34,230 bases of DNA from Micrococcales bacterium (lineage in GTDB: Bacteria; Actinomycetota; Actinomycetes; Actinomycetales; Microbacteriaceae): assembly GCA_016212425.1 (NCBI GenBank), contig JACRGJ010000051.1:1-34230 (forward strand), read 5' to 3'. The notes under the pieces were generated by a model. The model searched no databases, had not been told where the DNA came from, and was given only the letters and a program-made list of their open reading frames with translations. A program made the translations under genes and the position numbers. Below, in pieces: positions 22,767-30,444 of this stretch (position 1 is the stretch's first letter; the number at the start of each line of letters is the position of its first letter).

Positions 22767-24317
22767 TCAGCGGGCCGAGCCGCCCGGGCGGCCGGCGCGG
22801 CGATTGCGTCGCGGGTTGCCGGTGGACGCGCCGGAGCCCGGGGCCTGCCGGTTCGGCCGGCCCGAGCCCGCACGCCCGGAATCGGCGAGCGCGGAGCCCG
22901 CCCGGGGTGTGCGCTGCCCTGATCGCGGGGTCTCGGTGCCGGAGATGCTGGAGGTGCTGTAGGTGCGCACGCTTCCCGCGCCGGAGCCCGAGCGCGGCCC
23001 GCCCGAGCGGCGCCCACCCGAACCGGACCGGGATCCGCCCGAGCGGGCGGCGCCGCCCCGGCCGGTGCTCTCCCGCGGGGTTCCGCCTGAGCGCGCACCC
23101 TGGGGGCGGGACGCGGATGCCGGGGCGGCGGCCGGGGTCCGATGCGGCGCGCGCTCCCCCACCAGCTCCGCGACGACCGCGGCATCCGGGGTCACGTTCT
23201 CGGGACGCACCTGGATCGAGGCGGCGCGCATCAGCGAAGCGACGTCGCGCGCCTGGCTGGCGAGGCCGACGGTGACGACGGTTCCGGAGGCGCCGGCGCG
23301 TGCCGTGCGGCCCGAGCGGTGCAGGTAGGCCTTGTGCTCCATCGGCGGATCGACGTGCACGACCAGCTCGACGTCGTCGACGTGCACCCCGCGCGCGGCG
23401 ACGTCGGTCGCGACGAGCACGCGCACGCCGCCGGCGGCGGCATCCGCTCCGAAGGAGGCGAGGTTGCGGTCGCGGGCGCCCTGCGAGAGGTTGCCGTGCA
23501 GGTCGACCGCGGGGATGCCCGCGGCGGTGAGCTGCTTGGCGAGCTTCTTGGCCTGGTGCTTGGTGCGGGTGAACAGGATGCGCCGACCGGCGCCGGAGGC
23601 CAGCTCGCGCACGAGGTCGCTCTTCTGGTCGGCGGTGTCGACGAGCAGCACCCGGTGCGTCATCTCCCCGTCCGGCAGGCTCGACTCGTCCACCTCGTGC
23701 TGGCGGGGGTCGCGCAGGAACCGCTTCGCGATCCCGTCGACGCCGCGGTCGAGGGTCGCGCTGAACAGCAGCCGCTGACCACCCTGCGGGGTGGCGGCCA
23801 GGATGCGAGTCACCACGGGCAGGAAGCCGAGGTCGGCCATGTGGTCGGCCTCGTCGAGCACGGTGACCTCGACCCGGTCGAGGCGGGCGATGCCCTGCTT
23901 CATGAGGTCGTCGAGCCGGCCGGGGCAGGCGACGATGATCTCGGTGCCGGCGCGGAGCGCCTTCTCCTGCGGCTTCTGGCCCACCCCGCCGAACACGGTG
24001 GCGACGCGCAGGCCCACGGCCGCGGCGAGCGGCTCGATGGTCGCGGCGATCTGGGTGGCCAGTTCGCGGGTGGGGGCGAGCACCAGACCGCGCGGCGAGC
24101 CGGGGGCTCCGGCGCGGCCGGAGGCGAGGCGCGCGACCAGCGGCAGCGCGAAGGCGATGGTCTTGCCGCTGCCGGTGCGGCCGCGGCCGAGCACGTCGCG
24201 ACCGGCGAGCGAATCGGGCAGCGTGTCGCGCTGGATGGGGAAGGGATGATCCTTGCCGGAGGCGGTGAGGACGGCGGCCAGGCGTGCGGGCACGCCGAGC
24301 TCGGTGAATTCGGACAT
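22767..24317 (-). CDS. DEAD-box RNA helicase with low-complexity C-terminal tail
   Basis: A 516-residue ATP-dependent RNA helicase of the RhlE/CsdA type. The Q motif region lies at 3-30 (FTELGV...FPIQ). Motif I is GRTGSGKT (46-53), Ia PTRELA (82-87), Ib CPGR (131-134, normally TPGR), II DEAD (155-158), III SAT (186-188), IV ILFTRTK, V 'ATDVAARGVHV' and VI 'HRSGRTARAG'. All catalytic motifs are present. From about residue 400 the tail is Gly-, Ser-, Arg- and Pro-rich with SGG/RSGG runs, as in RNA-binding tails of actinobacterial DEAD-box proteins. ATG at 24317 is followed by the standard N terminus. A 163-bp upstream segment could be a regulated leader, but no ORF or cold-box was identified in it. 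Confidence 0.94.
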   Translation of the reverse strand: MSEFTELGVPARLAAVLTASGKDHPFPIQRDTLPDSLAGRDVLGRGRTGSGKTIAFALPLVARLASGRAGAPGSPRGLVLAPTRELATQIAATIEPLAAAVGLRVATVFGGVGQKPQEKALRAGTEIIVACPGRLDDLMKQGIARLDRVEVTVLDEADHMADLGFLPVVTRILAATPQGGQRLLFSATLDRGVDGIAKRFLRDPRQHEVDESSLPDGEMTHRVLLVDTADQKSDLVRELASGAGRRILFTRTKHQAKKLAKQLTAAGIPAVDLHGNLSQGARDRNLASFGADAAAGGVRVLVATDVAARGVHVDDVELVVHVDPPMEHKAYLHRSGRTARAGASGTVVTVGLASQARDVASLMRAASIQVRPENVTPDAAVVAELVGERAPHRTPAAAPASASRPQGARSGGTPRESTGRGGAARSGGSRSGSGGRRSGGPRSGSGAGSVRTYSTSSISGTETPRSGQRTPRAGSALADSGRAGSGRPNRQAPGSGASTGNPRRNRRAGRPGGSAR

Positions 24318-24441
24318 GGGGAAGCTTTCGGTTCGATGACCGCGCGACTCGGCGCGGTGCGGTGGGATTCGGGCGACGGCGCGCCGCGTTCTGGGAAGAG
24401 CACGGTGCGCATCGGTTCGCCGTACGTGAAGAAGTCCCGCC

Positions 24442-24462
24442 GGGCCCTGGAGTGCAGGACCC
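24442..24462 (-). terminator. Weak candidate terminator after the FAD oxidoreductase gene
   Basis: GGG-c-CCTG and CAGG-a-CCC with a five-base loop form a 7-bp interrupted stem about 20 bases beyond the stop codon at 24481. No T-run. It lies in the 163-bp gap ahead of the DEAD-box gene and may instead be part of that gene's leader. Confidence 0.25.
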
Positions 24463-24480
24463 TGAGTGATCGGGAAGCGT

Positions 24481-25515
24481 TCAGACGACGCCGTCCGCGG
24501 CCGGTGAGGCCGGGCGGACTGCTCCCACCCTAGCAGTGCCGCCCGCCGCGTGCCCGAGCCGTGCCGCCAGGTCCCGCCCGAGCGCATCGCCCGAGGTCCA
24601 CGCGGCGCCGACCGACGACGCCCCGCCCCAGCCGTCGCCGCAGACGCCGATCGGACCGGCCAGCAGATACGGCTCGGGATGCGGCGGCGTCGGCCGCGCG
24701 TAGCTCCAGCGATGGGCGAAGGTCCACTCCGGCGCCTCGGCGATGCCGAGCAGCGCGCGCACCTCGTCCGCGACGGGCGGTGTGGCCGCATCCGGATTCT
24801 CGAGGTGCTGCCTGGCCAGCTCGGCGGTGGTGTGCGCGACCAGCACCGCGGCGCCGTCCCCGCGGCGATCGCCGTCGTCGGCGAGGAAGGAGAGCACCGG
24901 CGAGTCGTTGACGAAGACGCCGCGCAGCCCGGCGGGCCACCGGCGCTCGGCCCAGCCGAGCACCACCGCGATCGCCGGCTCCCAGCCCTCCGGGCGCAGC
25001 GCTTCCCCCGCGTGGGCGGTGGGCGGCAGGAGGCGCCGCGCCTGCGGGTCGGGCATGGCGAGCACCACCGCGTCGTAGCGCTCGCCGTCCGCGAGCACCG
25101 CGTCCGCGCGGGGCTCCACCCGCGCGACGGGCGATCCGAGCCGAACGTCGAGACCGGACGCGAGGTCGACCACCAGCGAGCGGAGTCCGCCCGGCGCCGA
25201 CCACCGCTGCGGGCCGGGCTTCGACGGGCGGAGCCCGTCCGCATCCGCCACCGCGAACTCCCTCGTCCACGGCTGGGCGAGTCCTCGCGCGTGCCAGGCG
25301 GCGACCACCTCGGCGAACACCGAGCCCTCGGACGCGGTGAGGTAGGAGGCACCCAGGTCGACGTACCGGTCGTGCAGGCGGCGGCTCGCCATCCGCCCGC
25401 CCGGCACCCGTCCGCGCTCGAGCACCCGCACCGGCACCCCCGCCGCGTGCAGCGCTCCGGCGCACGCCACGCCCGAGATGCCCGCCCCGACGACCAGCAC
25501 CCCGGCATCCGTCAT
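24481..25515 (-). CDS. FAD-dependent oxidoreductase, renalase/amine-oxidase-like
   Basis: A 344-residue flavoprotein. The N-terminal dinucleotide fold 'VLVVGAGISGVACAGALHAAG' (6-26) is followed by a second FAD motif 'RVLERGRVPGGRMASRR', whose PGGRMA box is typical of bacterial renalase-like proteins. The C-terminal 'LAGPIGVCGDGWGGASSVGAAWTSGDA' matches the family's FAD-closing 'CGDGxxGxxVExAxxSG' pattern, with Ser-Val replacing the usual Val-Glu. Substrate unknown; bacterial renalases oxidise isomeric dihydro-NAD(P). ATG at 25515 has a purine-rich AGGATGAGGG site upstream. It lies 63 bp after the MDR reductase gene on the same strand, so the two may be co-transcribed. Confidence 0.85.
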   Translation of the reverse strand: MTDAGVLVVGAGISGVACAGALHAAGVPVRVLERGRVPGGRMASRRLHDRYVDLGASYLTASEGSVFAEVVAAWHARGLAQPWTREFAVADADGLRPSKPGPQRWSAPGGLRSLVVDLASGLDVRLGSPVARVEPRADAVLADGERYDAVVLAMPDPQARRLLPPTAHAGEALRPEGWEPAIAVVLGWAERRWPAGLRGVFVNDSPVLSFLADDGDRRGDGAAVLVAHTTAELARQHLENPDAATPPVADEVRALLGIAEAPEWTFAHRWSYARPTPPHPEPYLLAGPIGVCGDGWGGASSVGAAWTSGDALGRDLAARLGHAAGGTARVGAVRPASPAADGVV

Positions 25516-25578
25516 GCCCTCATCCTCTCCCGCCGTCCGGACACCCGCGCGGGCTTCTCCATCGAGCGCCGACGAGGG

Positions 25579-26556
25579 TCACGGGCGCAGCAAGATCTTC
25601 CCCGCGCGACCGGGCGTCGCGTTCGCGGCGGCGGCCGCGGCGATGTCGTCGAGACCGTGCACCGCGTGGACCGGCAGCGTCAGCGCGCCCTCCGACAGCC
25701 GCTGCATGAGCTCGCCGAACAGGGCGGCGCGCTGCCCCGGGTCCATCGCGGGGCCCACCTTGCTGCCCCAGAAGCCCCGGACCGTGGCCTGCTTGAAGAT
25801 GACGTCACCGGAGGCCAGCTCCATCGTCGGCGACTGCATCGCACCGAAGACCACAAGCGTGCCGTTCTCCGCGAGCAGCGACAGCACCTCGCCGCTGGCG
25901 CTGCCGCCCACGGAGTCGACTCCGGCGAGGATCGGCGCGTCGCCCACGAGCGAGCGGATGCGCTCTCGCCAGTCCGCCGCATCGGTGGCCACGACATCCG
26001 CGATGCCCGGCGCCGCCAGCTCCTCGACCCCGGCGGAGCGGCGCACGAGGCCCAGCACCCGGATGCCGCGCGCGGCACCGAGCTGGGCCACCATGCGCCC
26101 GACGGCGCCGTTCGCGGCGTTCTGGACCAGCCACTGCGCCGGCTCGAGCCCGAGGCCATCGAGCAGGCTGATAGCGCTGAACGGCATCGCCACCAGTTGC
26201 GCGGCCACCTCATCCGTCACCCCGTCCGGCACCTCGACGAGTCCGGCGGCCTTCGCGGTGAACCTCTCCGCCCAGACCCCGAAGATGCTGCCGGTGGCCA
26301 CCCGTCGGCCGATCAGCCCGGGATCGACCCCGGCACCGACCGCCTCGACGATCCCGACCGCCTCGGTGCCGGCACGCGCGGGCAGCTCGGGCGTGAAGCC
26401 GTAGTCGCCGCGGACGGTCCAGAGGTCGTGGTTGTGGATCGGAGACAGCAGCATCCGCACCCGCGCCTCCCCCGGCCCGGGCTCGGGTGTCGGCACCTCC
26501 TCGACGCCCAGGACCCGCGTCGGGTCGCCGAACTCGTGCTGGATGATCGCGCGCAT
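25579..26556 (-). CDS. Zinc-free MDR-family NADPH reductase (quinone or enoyl reductase-like)
   Basis: A 325-residue medium-chain dehydrogenase/reductase. The GroES-like N-terminal domain (1-125) lacks the catalytic-zinc Cys/His residues: the site reads 'PIHNHDLWTVRGDYG'. The Rossmann part begins at 'WLVQNAANGAVGRMVAQLGAARG'. 'QNAANxAVGRMVxQL' is close to the pattern in mitochondrial-type enoyl reductases (MECR/Etr1), and quinone oxidoreductases are the other candidate. 'VDSVGGSASGEVLSLL' and 'GFWGSKVG' complete the family pattern. It is divergent from a PadR regulator, with the candidate operator between them, so regulation of this gene by PadR is plausible. ATG at 26556 has GGAG just upstream. 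Confidence 0.85.
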   Translation of the reverse strand: MRAIIQHEFGDPTRVLGVEEVPTPEPGPGEARVRMLLSPIHNHDLWTVRGDYGFTPELPARAGTEAVGIVEAVGAGVDPGLIGRRVATGSIFGVWAERFTAKAAGLVEVPDGVTDEVAAQLVAMPFSAISLLDGLGLEPAQWLVQNAANGAVGRMVAQLGAARGIRVLGLVRRSAGVEELAAPGIADVVATDAADWRERIRSLVGDAPILAGVDSVGGSASGEVLSLLAENGTLVVFGAMQSPTMELASGDVIFKQATVRGFWGSKVGPAMDPGQRAALFGELMQRLSEGALTLPVHAVHGLDDIAAAAAANATPGRAGKILLRP

Positions 26557-26628
26557 GACGGCTCCGAGGCTCAGGGGATCCCGACCCTACGCGCGCCGCG
26601 GTGGAACACCCTGCGTCCGCGTTCGTAC

Positions 26629-26638
26629 CGATGTATCG
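26629..26638. promoter_or_regulatory. Candidate PadR operator between the MDR reductase and padR
   Basis: CGATGTATCG is a palindrome with a two-base centre, and a further TACC/GGTA pair (26626-26629 and 26641-26645 region) flanks it. GTATCG recurs at 26643-26648. PadR-family operators often contain ATGT/ACAT-type arms. It lies 39-48 bases before padR ATG, where it would cover the promoter, in a 120-bp divergent region. Confidence 0.35.
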
Positions 26639-26676
26639 TGAGGTATCGCTATCCGCCCTCTGAAAGGACACGTGCC

Positions 26677-27210
26677 ATGCGCTCTGCATCCGCTGCCGGA
26701 TTCGATCTTCGTGAGGCGGTGGACGGCCTCCGCGAGGCGTTCGCGCCCGGGATGGGCGCGCGGGGTGCCGGCCGCACCGGGCGCGGCGACATCCGCGCCG
26801 CCATCCTGGTCGCCCTCTCGGACGAGCCGATGCACGGCTACCAGCTGATCCAGGCGATCAGCGCTCGCTCGGGCGGGATGTGGAAGCCGAGCCCCGGCTC
26901 GATCTACCCCACCCTGCAGCTGCTCTCGGACGAGGGACTGCTGAGTTCCGAGCAGGTCGGCGAGCGCAAGGTGTACTCGCTGACGGATGCCGGTCGCGCC
27001 GCCGCTGCGGAACTCACCGACGCCGAGCGGCCGTGGCAGCCGCGCCGGGCGTGGGACGGCGACAGGGCAGCGCTGCCCAAGGCCGGCGCGAAGCTCGCCC
27101 AGGCGATCGGGCAGGTCGCCACCAGCGGCACGCGGGAGCAGACCGACCGGGCCGCCGTGATCCTCGACGAGACGCGCCGCAAGCTCTACGCCCTCCTCGC
27201 CGAGGACTGA
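26677..27210 (+). CDS. PadR-family transcriptional regulator
   Basis: A 177-residue regulator. The winged helix-turn-helix at about 37-110 includes the hallmark 'DIRAAILVALSDEPMHGYQLIQAI' and 'WKPSPGSIYPTLQLLSDEGLL', followed by the wing 'GERKVYSLTDAGR'. The C-terminal part (115-177) is helical, as for dimerisation in PadR-s2/Vinj types. A 35-residue Gly/Arg/Ala-rich N-terminal extension precedes the domain. GAAAGGA lies eight bases before the ATG at 26677. Its stop is only four bases before the next GTG, so it is co-transcribed with the ABC1-like kinase. The divergent MDR gene is a second likely target. The ligand is unknown. Confidence 0.9.
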   Translation: MRSASAAGFDLREAVDGLREAFAPGMGARGAGRTGRGDIRAAILVALSDEPMHGYQLIQAISARSGGMWKPSPGSIYPTLQLLSDEGLLSSEQVGERKVYSLTDAGRAAAAELTDAERPWQPRRAWDGDRAALPKAGAKLAQAIGQVATSGTREQTDRAAVILDETRRKLYALLAED

Positions 27211-27214
27211 GCGC

Positions 27215-28942
27215 GTGCCGCAGCGCAGCGGCAGCCCCACAGAACCGCCCGCCGGCCGGGCCCTCCGCGCGCGCTACCGGCGCATCGTGCGGTTCGCGGG
27301 GCTCTTCCTCGCCCAGACCTGGTGGTTCGAGCTGGTGCTGCCCCGGTTCGGTCTGCGCCGGTTCGCCGCACGCGGTCGCAGCCGGCGCCTGCAGCACATG
27401 GCGCGCCGCTTCTTCGTGCTCGCCGCCGACCTCGGCGGCCTGATGATCAAGGTGGGGCAATTCATGTCCTCGCGCCTGGACATCCTGCCGCCCGAGATCA
27501 CCCGCGAGCTCGAGGGGCTGCAGGACGAGGTGGCGGCGGAGCCGTTCGAGGGCATCCGCGCGCAGACCGAGCGCGAGCTGGGCCTGCCGCTGGAGGTCGC
27601 CTATGCCTCCTTCGACCCGGTGCCGATCGCGGCGGCATCCCTTGGCCAGGCGCACCGCGCGCGGTTGTCGCCCGCTCTCGCTGCCGACCTCGGGTTCGCC
27701 GACGTCGTCGTCAAGGTGCAGCGCCCCGGCATCGAGGAGATCGTCGCCGTCGACCTCGCAGCGCTGCGCCGGGTCGCCCGCTGGCTCTCGCGGGTGCGGC
27801 TGGTGTACACCCGGGCGGATGCGCCGGCACTCGTCGAGGAGTTCGCCACGACCAGCCTGGAGGAGATCGACTACCTGCACGAGGCCGCGAGCGCCGAGCG
27901 TTTCGCGGAGGATTTCGCCGGCGACCAGGTCATCCGCTCGCCCGTCGTGGTCTGGGATCGCACCGCCCTGCGCGCCCTGACCCTGTCGGATGTGACGGCG
28001 ATCAAGATCACCGACGTCCCCGCGCTCCGCGCGGCGGGCATCGACCCGGCGGCGGTCGCGCAGGAACTCGCCCGTGCGACGTTCCAGCAGATCTTCGTGG
28101 CCGGCTTCTTCCACGCCGACCCGCATCCGGGCAACCTCTACGTCACCCCCGCTCCCGCGTCGGCGTCGGTGTCGGCGGAGACCGGCCAGGCGCCGCCGTG
28201 GAGGCTCACCTACGTCGACTTCGGGATGATGGGCGAGATCTCCGACGCGCTGCGGGCGGGCCTGCGGGACTTCATCCTGGCGACGGTCGGCCGGGATGTG
28301 CGCGGCCTGGTCGCCTCCCTCGAACGGCTCGGCGTGCTGCTGAGTACCGGCGACACCGAGGAGCTGGAGCGGGCGATGACCGCGCTGTTCGACCGCTTCG
28401 GCGGCATGGGCGTGGCGGAGCTGCAGGAGATCGATCCGCGGGAGCTGGAGCGCTTCGGGCGTCAGTTCGGCGAGACGGTGCGCGCGCTCCCGTTCCAGCT
28501 GCCGGAGAGCTTCCTGCTGCTCATCCGCACCATCTCCCTCATCTCGGGCGTCACGAGTGCCCTGAACCGCGACTTCAACATGTGGGATGCCGTCGACCCG
28601 TTCGCCCGCACCGTGCTCAGCTCCGGCGGGCGGGGCGCGCTCCGCGACCTGCCGCAGCAGGCGCTTACCCTGGGCTCCACCCTCGCGCGCCTGCCGCGGC
28701 GGCTGGACGAGCTGGCGACCCAGCTCGAGCGCGGCCGCCTCGCGGTCCGCTCCCCGGACCTCGAACGCCGCATGCGGTCACTCGAGCGCTCCCTCGGCCG
28801 GGTGGTCTCGGCGATCCTGTTCGGCGCGCTGCTGATCGCCGGGGTGCTCCTCCGCACCCAGGACGAGGTGCTCGGCGGGGTGCTGATCGGCGTCTCCGCC
28901 GTGCCGCTCATCCACGTCCTCGCCACCGGGCGCGGGAGGTAG
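27215..28942 (+). CDS. ABC1/AarF (UbiB-like) atypical kinase family protein
   Basis: A 575-residue protein of the UbiB/ADCK family. The KxGQ motif reads KVGQ (79-82), the Ala-rich nucleotide loop AAASLGQ (139-145), the lysine is in 'VVVKVQRPG' (about 167), and 'HADPHPGN' (300-307) and DFG (335-337) are intact. This marks an active-looking family member. A Pro/Ala/Ser-rich insertion of about 20 residues follows PGNLYV. The C terminus has two hydrophobic segments ('ILFGALLIAGVLL' and 'VLIGVSAVPLIHVLA') that would anchor it in the membrane, as for UbiB. UbiB supports ubiquinone synthesis in proteobacteria; most actinobacteria of this type use menaquinone, so the role is uncertain. GTG at 27215 lies four bases after padR. 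Confidence 0.88.
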   Translation: MPQRSGSPTEPPAGRALRARYRRIVRFAGLFLAQTWWFELVLPRFGLRRFAARGRSRRLQHMARRFFVLAADLGGLMIKVGQFMSSRLDILPPEITRELEGLQDEVAAEPFEGIRAQTERELGLPLEVAYASFDPVPIAAASLGQAHRARLSPALAADLGFADVVVKVQRPGIEEIVAVDLAALRRVARWLSRVRLVYTRADAPALVEEFATTSLEEIDYLHEAASAERFAEDFAGDQVIRSPVVVWDRTALRALTLSDVTAIKITDVPALRAAGIDPAAVAQELARATFQQIFVAGFFHADPHPGNLYVTPAPASASVSAETGQAPPWRLTYVDFGMMGEISDALRAGLRDFILATVGRDVRGLVASLERLGVLLSTGDTEELERAMTALFDRFGGMGVAELQEIDPRELERFGRQFGETVRALPFQLPESFLLLIRTISLISGVTSALNRDFNMWDAVDPFARTVLSSGGRGALRDLPQQALTLGSTLARLPRRLDELATQLERGRLAVRSPDLERRMRSLERSLGRVVSAILFGALLIAGVLLRTQDEVLGGVLIGVSAVPLIHVLATGRGR

Positions 28943-29030
28943 CCGGGCCGCCTGGGCGTTGACCCCCGGGTGCCGAGCCGACGGGTGCGCGATGACAGCC
29001 TGGAACGGCACCGACCCAGGAGATCCCCTT

Positions 29031-30221
29031 ATGCCCCTCTTCCGACGCACCGCAGCCACCCCGCTGATCAGCCCGGTCCCGCCGAGCGACCCCGCCCTCG
29101 AAGACCCCCGGCGCCGCTCGATCTGGTCCGACCCGCTCGGTCGTCTCGCGATCCGCTGCGCGCAGATCGTGGTGGTGCTCCTGGTCGTCGGGCTGATCGT
29201 CTACGCGCTCATGCAGCTCACCGTCGTCGTGATCCCGGTGCTGCTGGCGCTCATCATCGCCTCGGCACTGTCTCCGCTGGCGTCGTTCCTGCGGCGGCAC
29301 GGCTGGCCGTCGATCCTCGCGACGGTCGGCATCCTCGCCGCATCCGGGATCGTGCTGGGCGGGCTCGTCTACCTCATCGTGCGCGCGGTCGAGAACCAGT
29401 GGGGCGACCTCGTCGACTCCGCCGCAAAGGGGCTCCGGCGGCTGCAGGCGTTCGCGACGGGGCTGCCGTTCGATATCACCGACAAGCAGATCGCCGATGC
29501 GAAGAGCGGGCTCACCGACTTCCTCACGTCGTCGCAGTTCGGATCCGGTGCGCTCGCGGGCGTCTCGGCGGCCGGCAACTTCCTCACCGGTCTGGCCGTG
29601 TTCGTCGTGGTGCTGTTCTTCTTCCTCAAAGACGGACCGCGCATCTGGGACTTCCTCTGCCGCCCGTTCCGCGGCCACCGTTACGAACGCGCCCGTCGGG
29701 CCGGGCACGTCACCGCGGCCACCTTCGGCGGGTACGTGCGCGGAACCGCCACCGTCGCCCTCGTCGACGCCGTCGGCATCGGCGGCGGGCTCGCGATCAT
29801 GAACCTCTTCGGGCTTCGGGTGCCGCTCGTGCTCCCCCTCGCCGTGGTGGTCTTCGTCTCGGCGTTCATCCCGATCGTCGGGGCGACGGCCGCCGGCATC
29901 CTGGCCGCCCTGGTCGCCCTGGTCGCCTCGGGCCCGCTCGCCGCGCTGATCGTCGTCGGAATCGTCGTGATCGTGAACCAGCTGGAAGGCAACTTCCTGC
30001 AGCCGGTGGTGATGGGACGGACGCTGAGCCTGCATCCGCTCGTGATCCTGATCGCCCTCACCACCGGGACGGTGCTCGGCGGCATCCTCGGCGCGATCCT
30101 CGCGGTGCCGCTCACCGCGGTCGCGTGGAAGATCATCAACGTCTGGAACGGCGACCACCAGCCCGCCGAGTTCGCCCGCCAGAAGCGCCCCGAGCGGATG
30201 ACGGACTCAGCCTCCGCCTGA
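29031..30221 (+). CDS. AI-2E/PerM-family transporter
   Basis: A 396-residue membrane protein of the AI-2E transporter (TqsA/PerM/YhhT) family, with about seven to eight helices. A central soluble loop (about 125-190) follows the third helix. Family segments include the pair 'VVVFFF-LKDG'-like 'VVVLFFFLKDGPRIW', then 'PLAVVVFVSAFIPIVGATAAG', 'VNQLEGNFLQPVVMGRTLSLHP' and 'GTVLGGILGAILAVPL'. I chose ATG at 29031 for AGGAGA eight to twelve bases upstream; an earlier in-frame ATG at 28959 lacks a site. Members move quorum signals, sodium/protons or are of unknown substrate, so no specific substrate is claimed. It ends convergent to the GH127 gene. Confidence 0.9.
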   Translation: MPLFRRTAATPLISPVPPSDPALEDPRRRSIWSDPLGRLAIRCAQIVVVLLVVGLIVYALMQLTVVVIPVLLALIIASALSPLASFLRRHGWPSILATVGILAASGIVLGGLVYLIVRAVENQWGDLVDSAAKGLRRLQAFATGLPFDITDKQIADAKSGLTDFLTSSQFGSGALAGVSAAGNFLTGLAVFVVVLFFFLKDGPRIWDFLCRPFRGHRYERARRAGHVTAATFGGYVRGTATVALVDAVGIGGGLAIMNLFGLRVPLVLPLAVVVFVSAFIPIVGATAAGILAALVALVASGPLAALIVVGIVVIVNQLEGNFLQPVVMGRTLSLHPLVILIALTTGTVLGGILGAILAVPLTAVAWKIINVWNGDHQPAEFARQKRPERMTDSASA

Positions 30222-30255
30222 AGCGCTGCATCCTCGCGCGAGCGTCGAGTGCCCG

Positions 30256-30308
30256 AACCGATCCGAACCGATCCGATCCGATCCGATCCGATCCGATCCG
30301 ATCCGATG
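30256..30308. repeat. ATCCG pentanucleotide microsatellite
   Basis: AACCG, ATCCG, AACCG and then seven perfect ATCCG units (30271-30305) lie in the 223-bp gap between the AI-2E-family gene and the convergent GH127 gene. Each junction creates GATC every five bases. Besides this, the gap holds a perfect GCTCC/GGAGC stem with a TCC loop (30395-30407), a weak terminator candidate for the GH127 operon. No gene is supported in the gap. Confidence 0.95.
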
Positions 30309-30444
30309 GAGCATGCCTACGTCGCCCTGTCGCGGCGCCTCAGGCCTCAGGGACCGGTTGCCTACCCGCGTGGACGGCAACAGCTCACGATTCTGCTCCT
30401 CCGGAGCGGGAGGGATGCGCCCCGCTCGGGGGACTCCGTCGTCG

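Noticed and set aside
24318-24480. Leader peptide or riboswitch ahead of the DEAD-box gene
   Set aside because: No short frame with its own ribosome-binding site and stop, and no known riboswitch core, was found. Only a weak hairpin is present.
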